Shown: positions 48,836 to 57,873 of the stretch, one piece after another
Layout of the letters: every line of letters begins with the position of its first letter
Position numbering within the stretch: the stretch's first letter is position 1
Assembly (NCBI RefSeq): GCF_000482505.1
Contig: NZ_KI519443.1
Location: 1-64,000, forward strand
Source of the DNA: Leptotrichia trevisanii DSM 22070
Lineage (GTDB): Bacteria > Fusobacteriota > Fusobacteriia > Fusobacteriales > Leptotrichiaceae
Direction of reading: 5' to 3'
Length of the DNA: 64,000 nucleotides
Made by a program: the position numbers and the translations under genes
Notes under the pieces: model-generated
The model's input: only the letters and a program-made list of their open reading frames with translations
What the model was told of the DNA's origin: nothing
Databases searched by the model: none

Positions 48836-51133
48836 CTAAAAACTTGCTTCTAATTCTAATTTTATTGAGCTATTTTTTGAATCTGCCAGTCCATATCCAA
48901 GACTTGCTTTTACATAATCATTTATTCTATAATTTGTCCCCAGTTCAGCATTAAATACACCTCTTGAATAGGACAAAGGTGCGATTTTATAATTTCCATA
49001 TTTTCTTTCGCCGTGATATGAGCCTTTTTTACCTCTAAGTTCGTATTCAGCCTTTCCGAATATATTAAATTGTCCAATTGTTTTTTCAGCATACACTCCA
49101 AATAACCATTCTAAACCACTTTTTTTCGATTCCGAAATATCCAGTTTATCCATTCTGCCTTCAGAAACTCTTATTGCTGCCAAACCTATGTATGGTTTTA
49201 CAAATCCATTATCTATAGAAAATTTATATCCTAATTTCGTAGTATAATCCAAAATTCGTGATTTGTATTTTACGTTATTCATCAGTCCAGCACCTGTTTC
49301 TGTTTTAAATTTATGGCTGTTGCCAGAATATGTTAATACATTTGTTAAGTCAATGTTTTCATTGAACTCATATTTTCCACTTAATATAAACTGATGTGAC
49401 TTTATTTTTTCATCTATTCCCTCAAAATTTCCTTTATAATTTACTTTTGAATCCTGATAGCCCATACCTCCACCAACTGTAAACTTACCAAAATTTTTCA
49501 TAAGTGAAATTAATATTCCTCTGCTGTCTGAATCGTATTCCACACTGCTTTTCTTATCTTTGTAGTCTGTACTAAAGTTACCAATGAATGTAAAATCAAC
49601 GTCTGTCTTGCCTTCTTCTGTATTCTGTAGATTTTGAAAAATAGACGATTTAACATTTTTTACTAAATCAAGATTAACTTTTGATCTTGGTGCTTCTAAT
49701 GGCACTTGTGTTGAAGAAGCTGAAGGCGAAATAACTCTAGTCATCAGTTTATTAGAATTTTGTGAAAGTACAGGAACAACTAAAGGAGTATTTATGTTAT
49801 CAACTAATGATGAAAAATTGGTTGGCAAATTATTATAGTTTGTATCATTTACAATATATAGCCATCCAACATTTCTTTCTCTTGACAATCTTATAATTTC
49901 ATCATATTGTGCTGGAGTTGCCCCATAAATAATGTGCATAATACGATTTGCATTCGCAGGATTATTTTCAAAGGCTGAAGTTGGTGCATGATAATTATTT
50001 AAATATGTATTAGCACTGACTTCCTTTGTTACAAATATATCTGAATACGGTACAATTGAATCAGTTATGCTTTTCCCGGGATTTCCGACAACCATTAAAT
50101 TAGGATATTTGGATTTTATGCTTTTATATACATTTTCCATATATCTTGCATTTGCATCTGTCCCACTTGCCACTTCATCCAGAAAAACTCCCGAAAAATT
50201 GCTTATTCCATATAAACTTCCATATTTATCAATATCTGCCATAATATCTGCTGTACTTCTTGATTGATAACCTGTCGCCACATAAGCTATATTTTTTATT
50301 CCCGAATTAATGTTTGACGAAATTTGCCGAACATAATTTGAATCAACTGACGTTCCTGGCCCGCTTGCTGGATTTACCACAACATAAGGTATTTTTGAAC
50401 CACCCATATTTGTCACTTGCTGCCAATAAGGATCATTTAAGTGAGGATATTTGTACATCGGTATCAATATTTGCTGATTTATTACCCTGGTTGTCTGTGT
50501 CGATGGTGTTAATTGTGTTGATGAAGTTCCTATACCTGAACTTGAATTTGAAGGTGCCAAAGAAGCGTTTCCTGTACTTTTCAAGTTATTACTGCTATCA
50601 GCTCCATTTTTTGAATTTCGTTTCGATAACAGCATATCAAATTTTGTATTGAATGAAAATCTGATATTATCCTCCTTTGTTGCAGCTCTTACCTTAATTT
50701 TATCCAATTTTTCATTATTTGCTACAGTTTTATTCAAATTCTGGCTTATCAAAATATTTTCTGCATTTTCAAAATTTGACTTTTTATCAATTTTTTCATC
50801 AGTTCCTGTATTTGCCATATAATTTACTGTATATCCAGACGGCTTTAAAGTTTCAGTTGATTCTGCATTCAATAAACTTGCAATACCTGTCATTAACGAT
50901 GTTACAATTATTCTTTTGTCTGAAACAATTTTTTTATTCACAATATTTCCAAACTTTTTATTAAATCTGTTTTTACTCTCTTTTTTAATTTCCAGTTTAT
51001 ATTTTGCACTGCTGTAATTTGTCTTCTTTCCAGCCTTTTTAATTTTTTTTGTAAAAGTTTCCTCTTTTACAACTCTATTTATACACCTGTTACTAATTTC
51101 TAAAAAATCATATGAAATTTCTTTTTTATTCAT
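48836..51133 (-). CDS. autotransporter with Spherulin-4-like passenger
   Basis: The product is 765 residues. An extended, Lys-rich N-terminus ends in a signal region near residue 75-92 (IIVTSLMTGIASLLNA). A Ser/Thr/Asn-rich linker (175-210) precedes a Spherulin4-like domain at about 213-445 (QILIPMYKYPHLNDPYW; SGVFLDEVASG with acidic residues; MVVGNPGKS), a family related to GH135/GH114-type TIM barrels that cut galactosaminogalactan-like polymers. The C-terminal part (about 510-765) is an autotransporter beta-barrel with alternating strands and a terminal Phe (LELEASF). A surface-displayed glycan hydrolase is the likely role; the substrate is unknown. Confidence 0.8.
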   Translation of the reverse strand: MNKKEISYDFLEISNRCINRVVKEETFTKKIKKAGKKTNYSSAKYKLEIKKESKNRFNKKFGNIVNKKIVSDKRIIVTSLMTGIASLLNAESTETLKPSGYTVNYMANTGTDEKIDKKSNFENAENILISQNLNKTVANNEKLDKIKVRAATKEDNIRFSFNTKFDMLLSKRNSKNGADSSNNLKSTGNASLAPSNSSSGIGTSSTQLTPSTQTTRVINQQILIPMYKYPHLNDPYWQQVTNMGGSKIPYVVVNPASGPGTSVDSNYVRQISSNINSGIKNIAYVATGYQSRSTADIMADIDKYGSLYGISNFSGVFLDEVASGTDANARYMENVYKSIKSKYPNLMVVGNPGKSITDSIVPYSDIFVTKEVSANTYLNNYHAPTSAFENNPANANRIMHIIYGATPAQYDEIIRLSRERNVGWLYIVNDTNYNNLPTNFSSLVDNINTPLVVPVLSQNSNKLMTRVISPSASSTQVPLEAPRSKVNLDLVKNVKSSIFQNLQNTEEGKTDVDFTFIGNFSTDYKDKKSSVEYDSDSRGILISLMKNFGKFTVGGGMGYQDSKVNYKGNFEGIDEKIKSHQFILSGKYEFNENIDLTNVLTYSGNSHKFKTETGAGLMNNVKYKSRILDYTTKLGYKFSIDNGFVKPYIGLAAIRVSEGRMDKLDISESKKSGLEWLFGVYAEKTIGQFNIFGKAEYELRGKKGSYHGERKYGNYKIAPLSYSRGVFNAELGTNYRINDYVKASLGYGLADSKNSSIKLELEASF

Positions 51134-51258
51134 CTATACCCTTTCTTCAAAGTTGCTATTATTTATTTGCTACGAGTATATCTTTACTCACACCCTTTCT
51201 ACAATCACAATTTAATTCTAAAATTGGCACCAACAAATTTATTATTCTTTATTTTTTA

Positions 51259-52851
51259 TTATATTGTCAAATCCAAATAATAAGCCCATTTTATCTGACT
51301 AAGCCCTCTTAATTCCTTCAATGATTTTCCACCAACTTCACTATCTACTGTAAGCAGCATAATTGCACTATTTTCACGTCTACCAACGTTCATTGTGGCA
51401 ATATTTATATTCTCTTTTCCAAGAGTTGCCCCCACAGCTCCGATAACTCCTGGCACATCATCGTTTCCTAAATAAATCATATTATCAGAAATTGCCATAT
51501 CCACATCATGATTCTTTATGCTGATAATTCTTTCCTCGTTGTTCATTCCAATTGTTCCAACAACGTAGATTTTTTTACCTTCCTCATTTGTTATTACAAA
51601 TTCTATTGCCGAAGAATAGTTTTTATATTTACGTTCCTTTTTATTTATTGAAATATTAATTCCTCTTTTTTCAGCAAGCGGCTTTGAGTTAATATAATTA
51701 ACTTCTTCTTTTAAAACTGGCTCCAAAATCCCTTTTATTGCCGTCGAATCCACAAGTGCAGTTTCCTGTTCAGCAATTTCTCCATAATAATTAAGCACAA
51801 CATTTGTAATTGGAGTTTTTTCAATTTGGAAATAAATTTTTCCTAATTTTTCTGCTAGATTTATAAATGGTTTTACAATTAAAAATTCTTCCCTTCCAAT
51901 CGCAGGCAAATTTACAGCCGTTTCAACTATTTCCCCACGAAGTCCGTTTAATACCTGCTTCACAACCTGAGTCCCCACATTTCGCTGCGCTTCATAAGTT
52001 GTTGCCCCAATATGCGGAGTTGTAATTGCATTTTCAAATTCATAAAGAATACATTCAGAACGTGGCTCAACCGTGTGAACATCGTATCCAAAACTCGTAA
52101 TTTTACCACTTCTTAATCCTTCAGCCACAGCCTCTTCGTTAAATAGCCCACCACGTGCAGCATTTACAAGCCTTACGCCATCTTTTAGCTTATGAAGATT
52201 TTCAGCATTTATCATATCCACAGTTTCTTTAGTCTTAGGCGTATGAATAGTTATCACATCCGCTTTTTCCATCAATTCATCCAATGTTTTAGCCTTTTCA
52301 CAACTATATCTTTTAAAACGCTCATCTGAAATATACGGATCATAAGCAACAAGTTTCATCCCAAACGCCTTCATTCTCGTAGCAACCAGTCCACCAATTC
52401 TTCCAAGTCCGATAATTCCCAATGTCTTTTCAAACAATTCATTTCCTACAAAAATCTCTCTTTCCCATTTCCCGCTTTTTATAAAATTATTCGCCGCAAC
52501 AATATTTCTCGCAGACGCAATCATCAGCCCAATTGCAATTTCACAAGCCGAAACTGTATTGCTGTCAGGAGTATTTGCCACAATCACCCCATGTGCAGTC
52601 GCTTCTGGAATATTGATATTATCTGTACCATTTCCCGCACGCCCGACTATTTTCAGATTTTTAGCCTTATCCAGCAGTTCCTTATCCACCTTTATAACGC
52701 TTCTCACAATCAAAGCATCATATTCGCCAATTATATCCAAAATCTCCTCACGTGAAATCCCGACTTTCACATCCACTTTCACATCCCTAGCTTCCTGCAG
52801 CCCTGCAATCGCTTCATCATCAATATATTCCCCAACTAATACTCTATACAT
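51259..52851 (-). CDS. serA: D-3-phosphoglycerate dehydrogenase
   Basis: This 530-residue first enzyme of serine biosynthesis has NAD binding through LGIIGLGRIGGLVATRM near residue 145, the catalytic Arg in VNAARGG, Glu in VEPRSE-like context and His in TTPHIGATTYEAQ near 285. An intervening domain (about 315-450) and a C-terminal ACT domain with NDDVPGVIGAVGATLGKE (about 455-530) make it the long form, feedback-regulated by serine. AGGAGG before the ATG supports the start. Confidence 0.95.
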   Translation of the reverse strand: MYRVLVGEYIDDEAIAGLQEARDVKVDVKVGISREEILDIIGEYDALIVRSVIKVDKELLDKAKNLKIVGRAGNGTDNINIPEATAHGVIVANTPDSNTVSACEIAIGLMIASARNIVAANNFIKSGKWEREIFVGNELFEKTLGIIGLGRIGGLVATRMKAFGMKLVAYDPYISDERFKRYSCEKAKTLDELMEKADVITIHTPKTKETVDMINAENLHKLKDGVRLVNAARGGLFNEEAVAEGLRSGKITSFGYDVHTVEPRSECILYEFENAITTPHIGATTYEAQRNVGTQVVKQVLNGLRGEIVETAVNLPAIGREEFLIVKPFINLAEKLGKIYFQIEKTPITNVVLNYYGEIAEQETALVDSTAIKGILEPVLKEEVNYINSKPLAEKRGINISINKKERKYKNYSSAIEFVITNEEGKKIYVVGTIGMNNEERIISIKNHDVDMAISDNMIYLGNDDVPGVIGAVGATLGKENINIATMNVGRRENSAIMLLTVDSEVGGKSLKELRGLSQIKWAYYLDLTI

Positions 52852-53015
52852 CTATTTTTCCTCCTAAATTCTAATCCACACATTTATTTATTTAATATAT
52901 TACCATAATTTGTGCTACAATTCAACAACATCACTTCTTTACGTCAAAATAAATTAATTTTAAAAACTCTTTTACACAAATAAAAAGCAATACAACAAAA
53001 AATTATTAAATTCAT

Positions 53016-53077
53016 TTGACAAACTACATTTTTTTATATATAATAAATTATATTTTGCGAATGATTTGCAAATTTGC
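53016..53077 (+). promoter_or_regulatory. promoter and putative Fur/Zur operator of the zinc operon
   Basis: TTGACA (53016-53021) and TATAAT (53039-53044) are spaced 17 bases apart, a consensus promoter. Just downstream, GCGAATGATTTGCAAATTTGC (53057-53077) is partly dyadic and covers the transcription start, which is where a Zur- or Fur-type repressor would bind. Confidence 0.7.
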
Positions 53078-53115
53078 TAAAGTAAAAAACGTTTTTTATT
53101 ATTAGGAGTATTGTT

Positions 53116-53472
53116 ATGAAATTAACTAAGAAAAGGCAAAAAATTTTTGAACTTGTACAGGCTTCAAACAACCCTGTAAATGCAAAATTTTTGAAATCAC
53201 AGGTGGATTTTGATTTATCGACTGTTTATCGGGCTTTGGAATTTTTAGAAAAAAATAATTATATTTTTTCGTTCGACTTTGAAAATGAAAAATATTACTT
53301 TAAAGAAGAAAATGCCAATTTTTTTATTTGTGATTCTTGCAAGCATATTGAAACCGTGCCTGAATTTTCAAATGAAGAAACAGAAAAAGAAAAAAGCGAA
53401 TTAAAAAAACGAGGCTTTTCACTATTGTCACATCTTTCGATTTTTAAAGGAAAATGCAACGATTGTGATTAA
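53116..53472 (+). CDS. Fur-family regulator (probably Zur-like)
   Basis: This 118-residue regulator has the winged-helix domain with RQKIFELVQASNNPVNAKFL and DLSTVYRALEFLEKNNYI. The dimerisation domain has FFICDSCKHIE and a C-terminal CNDCD, the two CxxC pairs of the structural zinc site, plus a ligand His in LLSHLSIFKG. It is shorter than typical Fur at the N-terminus. Because the zinc transporter genes znuACB follow directly, it is likely a zinc-sensing Zur controlling its own operon. Metal specificity is inferred from context. Confidence 0.88.
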   Translation: MKLTKKRQKIFELVQASNNPVNAKFLKSQVDFDLSTVYRALEFLEKNNYIFSFDFENEKYYFKEENANFFICDSCKHIETVPEFSNEETEKEKSELKKRGFSLLSHLSIFKGKCNDCD

Positions 53473-53512
53473 ATTTATGATTTACAAAAAAATACATATA
53501 GGAGGAATTAAA

Positions 53513-54454
53513 ATGAAAAAATTATTATCATTACTTTTATTATCAGCTCTGTTTATTTTTTCTTGCGGAAATAAATCAGAAACTAAAAAAGAGCAAGGAA
53601 CTACTGGAGGAGCAAAGGAAAAAATTGTAACAAGCGTACCGCCTTTAAGATGGCTTACTCAAAAAATTGCAGGAGATGATTTTGAAGTTATTTCAATTGT
53701 GCAGCCAAATATGAATCACGAACTATTTGAGCCAAAACCTTCAGATTTGAAAATTCTGGAAAATTCAAAAGTATTTTTCACTTACAATATGTTGGGATTT
53801 GAAGAAACAATTTCTGACAGCCTAAGTGATAAAAATAAAATTGTTAATGTTTTGGATGGTGTTGATAAAAATTTATTTATCAAAGGAGATCATGATCATG
53901 ACCACGAACATGAGCATGGACATGAACACGGTAAAAAGGAAGAACACGAACATCATCACGAGCATGAAGGACACGGTGGAATTGATCCGCATGTTTGGTT
54001 CTCGCTTGACATGATGCCTAAAGTTGCTGAAAATATAAAAAATGAATTGTCAAAACTTTATCCAGACAAAAAAGAAACTTTTGAAAAAAATTACAATGCT
54101 TTCATCACAGAACTTAATCAAGTAAAAGCAGAACTTTCACAAAAAATGGCTTCAAAAACTAAAAAATCATTTATGATTTATCACCCTGCATTAAACTATT
54201 TCCTAAAAAATTATGCCATTGAAGAAATTTCAATCGAGCAGGAAGGAAAAGAACCATCAGCACAGCAAATAAAAGAAATCATTGATGAAGCAAAAGAACA
54301 TAACATAACTACAATCTTAGTTCAGCCTCAATTTCCAAAACAAAGTGCCGAAGCTATTTCAAAAGAAATTCCTAACTCAAAAGTTGCTGAATTTAATGTT
54401 GACAAGGAAAATGTCTTTGAAAATCTAAAACAATTTGTAGATTATTTAAATTAA
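53513..54454 (+). CDS. znuA: zinc-binding lipoprotein ZnuA
   Basis: This 313-residue substrate-binding protein of the zinc ABC transporter starts at 53513, because AGGAGG precedes this ATG and a lipoprotein signal follows directly (LLLSALFIFSCGN, Cys near residue 18). A His-rich loop (about 125-158, alternating His, Asp, Glu and Gly) precedes GGIDPHVWFSLDMM. Metal ligands are NHELFEPKPSD near 65, the PHVWF His, and FMIYHPALNYF near 222. The His-rich loop is typical of ZnuA-type and marks zinc rather than manganese specificity. Confidence 0.93.
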   Translation: MKKLLSLLLLSALFIFSCGNKSETKKEQGTTGGAKEKIVTSVPPLRWLTQKIAGDDFEVISIVQPNMNHELFEPKPSDLKILENSKVFFTYNMLGFEETISDSLSDKNKIVNVLDGVDKNLFIKGDHDHDHEHEHGHEHGKKEEHEHHHEHEGHGGIDPHVWFSLDMMPKVAENIKNELSKLYPDKKETFEKNYNAFITELNQVKAELSQKMASKTKKSFMIYHPALNYFLKNYAIEEISIEQEGKEPSAQQIKEIIDEAKEHNITTILVQPQFPKQSAEAISKEIPNSKVAEFNVDKENVFENLKQFVDYLN

Positions 54455-54505
54455 AAATTTTTATTCAAAAAAAGAACGAGAAGAAAACGAAAGGATAAAA
54501 ATTTG

Positions 54506-55204
54506 ATGGCTAACGGACAGAATAAAAAACTTGTGAGTGTACGAAATCTTAACTTTAAATACAAGAATGATTATATTTTGAACGATATAAACTTAGATAT
54601 TTTTAAAGGAAAAAATGTTGCAATTCTGGGAAGAAATGGTGGCGGAAAATCGACTTTGGTAAAAGTTATACTGGGATTTTTGAGAAAAAATTCTGGCAGT
54701 ATTGAGTTTTTTACAAGTGAAAACAAAATTGGTTATTTGCCACAAATAAGGGAGTTTGACACTTCCTTTCCCATTAATATTTTTGACTTGGTAATATCAG
54801 GATTAACTAATAAAAATAACCTTTTCAGAAGATTTAACAATGAAGAAAAAAAACGTGCTGAAACACTTTTGAAGGAATTTGATATTTTTCATTTAAAAAA
54901 TAAATTAATAAACGAAGTATCTGGTGGACAGCTTCAAAGGGCATTAATTGCACGTGCCTTAATTTCTTCGCCAGAACTTATTTTTCTTGATGAGCCAGAG
55001 TCATTTCTGGATAAGGAATTTGAATTTAAACTTTTTGAAAAAATAAAGGAACTGTCAGATTCAACAATAGTTGTAATTTCTCACGAACTTGAAAAAATCT
55101 ACGATTACATTGATTCAATTTTTGTCGTGGAAGGAAATATTCAAGTTTATGAGAAAAAGGAAGATTATGTGTGCAGCAATCCTTACTTACATTCACACAA
55201 ATAA
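54506..55204 (+). CDS. znuC: zinc ABC transporter ATP-binding protein ZnuC
   Basis: This 232-residue ATPase has Walker A GRNGGGKSTLVK near residue 44, Q-loop IGYLPQIREFDTSFP, signature EVSGGQLQRALIARAL, Walker B LIFLDEPESFLD and the switch His in VVISHELEK. The ATG at 54506 follows AAAGGATAAAAATTTG; an in-frame TTG lies directly before it. It is third in the fur-znuA-znuC-znuB operon. Confidence 0.93.
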   Translation: MANGQNKKLVSVRNLNFKYKNDYILNDINLDIFKGKNVAILGRNGGGKSTLVKVILGFLRKNSGSIEFFTSENKIGYLPQIREFDTSFPINIFDLVISGLTNKNNLFRRFNNEEKKRAETLLKEFDIFHLKNKLINEVSGGQLQRALIARALISSPELIFLDEPESFLDKEFEFKLFEKIKELSDSTIVVISHELEKIYDYIDSIFVVEGNIQVYEKKEDYVCSNPYLHSHK

Positions 55205-55246
55205 AATTTACAAAATTAAAGATAAATTATTAAAGATTGGGGAATT

Positions 55247-56089
55247 ATGGAATTTATAAAAATTTTTGAATACGCTTTTATGAGAAACGCCCTTATTGTA
55301 GGGCTTCTTTCTAGTATATGCTGTGGAATAATAGGAACTTATATTGTAAATAAAAAAATGGTCTTTATTTCATCAAGTATCAGCCATGCCTCTTACGGCG
55401 GTATTGGAATAGGAATTTACCTAATTTATTTCTTTAACTTGCCAATAAAAGATCCATTATTTTTTGGACTGGTTTTCTCAATATTGTCAGGTGTGCTAAT
55501 TTTAGTCCTAAAAGACACTCTTCATGTTGACGGTGATTTGGGAATAGGTATCGTTATGTCAATGGGAATGGCTATCGGAATTATTTTTGCCTTCTTGACA
55601 CCAGGCTATCAGTCCGATATGTCAACTTATTTATTCGGAAATATCCTTTTATCCAACACCCTAAACATAATTTTACTGCTAATACTGGACACAATTACAG
55701 TCACATTTTTCATCATCTTCTACAAAAGCATCGTCTACACCAGCTTTGATGAAAACTTCTACAAAATCCACAGCGTACCAGTAACCTTCATAAACTACTT
55801 TATGATAATCCTAATATCCTCCGTCATAATAATAAACATAAAAACAATAGGAATCATCCTAATAATCTCAATCCTGACAATCCCGCAGGCAATCGCAGCC
55901 TCACTCGCAAGAAAATACTCAACAATCATAATTTTATCCATAATTTTTTCATTCATCGGAATACTGTCAGGACTATATTTTTCCTACACACTAAATATTC
56001 CATCAGGCCCTTCAATTATTGTACTGCTTACGATTTTATTGGCGTTAGTTAAGGTTGGGGGATTGGTGAAAGGAAAATTTTTGAATTAA
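55247..56089 (+). CDS. znuB: zinc ABC transporter permease ZnuB
   Basis: This 280-residue permease of the metal ABC-3 family has eight to nine hydrophobic segments. SSSISHASYGGIGIGIY near residue 42 and TIPQAIAASLARKYS near 210 (coupling helix region) are family signatures. GGGG before the ATG supports the start. A terminator follows at 56119-56150. Confidence 0.93.
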   Translation: MEFIKIFEYAFMRNALIVGLLSSICCGIIGTYIVNKKMVFISSSISHASYGGIGIGIYLIYFFNLPIKDPLFFGLVFSILSGVLILVLKDTLHVDGDLGIGIVMSMGMAIGIIFAFLTPGYQSDMSTYLFGNILLSNTLNIILLLILDTITVTFFIIFYKSIVYTSFDENFYKIHSVPVTFINYFMIILISSVIIINIKTIGIILIISILTIPQAIAASLARKYSTIIILSIIFSFIGILSGLYFSYTLNIPSGPSIIVLLTILLALVKVGGLVKGKFLN

Positions 56090-56118
56090 TTTTTATTATA
56101 AACAAGATAAACAAAAAT

Positions 56119-56150
56119 AGAGAGTATATATCTAAAACTCTCTGTTTTTT
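56119..56150 (+). terminator. terminator of the zinc-uptake operon
   Basis: AGAGAGT and ACTCTCT pair around an 11-base loop and are followed by GTTTTTT. Confidence 0.85.
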
Positions 56151-56157
56151 AAATTAT

Positions 56158-56352
56158 TTAATTATTAAAATGCAGACTAATATAATTATAATCTGCCAGA
56201 TTTTCAGTTTCTGTCTTATATGGTGCTTGTTCTGAAAGTTTTAATAAAAATTTTCTTTTTTCCTCAGATATTTTTTTATCTCTTATCACAGTTTTATCTT
56301 TTGAAAATCCTAAAACTCCCAATAATAAAAAAATCAAGATTAATTTATTCAT
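56158..56352 (-). CDS. small exported protein
   Basis: This 64-residue protein has a signal peptide (residues 3-17, LILIFLLLGVLGFS) and a short Lys- and Glu-rich mature part of about 46 residues (RDKKISEEKRKFLLKLSEQA), probably helical. GGGGATATATAT precedes the ATG. It is downstream of yaaA and convergent with znuB. No family recognised. Confidence 0.55.
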   Translation of the reverse strand: MNKLILIFLLLGVLGFSKDKTVIRDKKISEEKRKFLLKLSEQAPYKTETENLADYNYISLHFNN

Positions 56353-56411
56353 ATATATATCCCCTTCACAACTTTATAAAACAATACTTTCTCTTTTACG
56401 ATCATCTATTG

Positions 56412-57143
56412 TTACTTTTTCACATAAACAAATTTTCTCTCATCCGACATATCCTCATCAAAAACATACCCATCCAAAGTAATATTTCTCAATTTTTTCA
56501 CATCACTAATCTTATTTTTCACAATATAATTCAAAGTAAAACCTCTCATTTTCTTCGAGTTTGTACTCACTTGCTTCAATTTCCCATTTGAATCTTCCCA
56601 AAACTCAAAATCAATTAATTTATCAGAGTTTATAAGTTTAGAATATTCTTTTGAGGCAAGATTTAAAACAATGTCTTCCTTTTCAAAATATTCATTTACA
56701 CTTGATTTCCAAACCTCATAAAGCGACTTACTTTCAAAAATTGAATTTGTCATATCAAGCCGATATTCCTTCACATTTGTATAAGGTGTTAAAATTCCAT
56801 ACAAAGCAGACAAAATAACCAGATGCGACTCCAAATATTCAAAATCACTTTTATCAAACGTTTCAATCTTTATAGCCTTATACGCAACACCAGTATAACT
56901 TGCCAAAGCATTTCCACTTTTCTCATTTTCATAATTTTGATAAAATCCTAATAAATTTTGCGCTTTTTCATTTTTTAATTTAAACTTTTTCTCAATTTCC
57001 TCTACAGAAAAGGTTTTTATTTTTTCAATAATTTCCTTTGTTATTTCTAGATAAAAAGGCTCTTTTTCAATCAAAGAGCCAATATCTTTTATTGGCAAAT
57101 TGTTAATTTTTTTAGTTTTGCTTGGTGATATTATAATTTTCAT
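56412..57143 (-). CDS. yaaA: YaaA family protein (peroxide stress, UPF0246)
   Basis: This 243-residue protein protects DNA and proteins from oxidative damage by lowering free iron in E. coli. Signatures are IIISPSKTK at the N-terminus, YTGVAYKAI near 85, LVILSALYGILTPYTNVKEYRLDM near 110-132, NLASKEYSKLI, and MRGFTLNYIVKNKI near 198. It lies 60 bases downstream of cas6 on the same strand, but its function is not CRISPR-related in any known system. Confidence 0.93.
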   Translation of the reverse strand: MKIIISPSKTKKINNLPIKDIGSLIEKEPFYLEITKEIIEKIKTFSVEEIEKKFKLKNEKAQNLLGFYQNYENEKSGNALASYTGVAYKAIKIETFDKSDFEYLESHLVILSALYGILTPYTNVKEYRLDMTNSIFESKSLYEVWKSSVNEYFEKEDIVLNLASKEYSKLINSDKLIDFEFWEDSNGKLKQVSTNSKKMRGFTLNYIVKNKISDVKKLRNITLDGYVFDEDMSDERKFVYVKK

Positions 57144-57203
57144 AAATTAAATCTCCATAAATTTCAATTTCTTTAATATATCTCGTTTCATTTTTATAAA
57201 AAT

Positions 57204-57854
57204 TTATTTCTCAACTTTTACAAACGTTCCATAACCTAAACTTTTTCTTTTTCCAAGCGAAAAATAATCTGGAAATTTCATATTTGTATAAAAATTTCCA
57301 ATAAATGCTATCATATTTACATTTTTCAAATCTCTTGAAGTTATTTGCAAATCTGCGGAAACATAAATTTTATTTTCTTTCTCAAGCCAAATTCCCAAGC
57401 CTTTTAATACTTCTAAAATGTTATTCGTAATCGCTTGTTCCAATGTGTACTCTCTCCTCAAGTATTTAGAAAAATTTTTGTCATTTAATGGTAAATACGG
57501 CGTCACAAATCTATATTCATACATTTTATCCCACGTAAACTCTATTTCATCATCAAAAATTTCAATTTCCTTCTGAATATCAAAAATCAAATTTCCATCA
57601 ATATTTAAATAATCAATTTCTTCAAAAAGTTTCTTATTTATCTCAGTAACATCTTCACCAATTCCCATTATAGAAAGCATATTTTTAATCAGTTTATATT
57701 GCAACTTAGGATATGTATAATTATAGCCATCCGACAAGTGATTATGAAAAACCATATTTTCTCTGTACTTATCCGCTAAAAAGCCTCTTAACTTTTCCAA
57801 ATCTCTCATTGTATGCGTTTCATTTCGTTTGAATTTTAATATTGAGTATTTCAC
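57204..57854 (-). CDS. cas6: CRISPR endoribonuclease Cas6 (Cas6b-like)
   Basis: This 216-residue protein should cut the CRISPR transcript within the repeats. It starts with GTG at 57854, with AAGGAG 8 bases upstream. Candidate catalytic His residues are in FHNHLSDGYNY near residue 37. The C-terminal glycine-rich loop FSLGKRKSLGYGTFVKVE near 195-212 is typical of the RAMP/Cas6 fold. It is the last gene of the type III operon, 19 bases after the TIGR03986-like gene. The repeat of the array at 46895, ending ATTGAAAC, is of the kind processed by Cas6. Confidence 0.85.
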   Translation of the reverse strand: MKYSILKFKRNETHTMRDLEKLRGFLADKYRENMVFHNHLSDGYNYTYPKLQYKLIKNMLSIMGIGEDVTEINKKLFEEIDYLNIDGNLIFDIQKEIEIFDDEIEFTWDKMYEYRFVTPYLPLNDKNFSKYLRREYTLEQAITNNILEVLKGLGIWLEKENKIYVSADLQITSRDLKNVNMIAFIGNFYTNMKFPDYFSLGKRKSLGYGTFVKVEK

Positions 57855-57873
57855 TAGTAGAACTCCTTAAATT

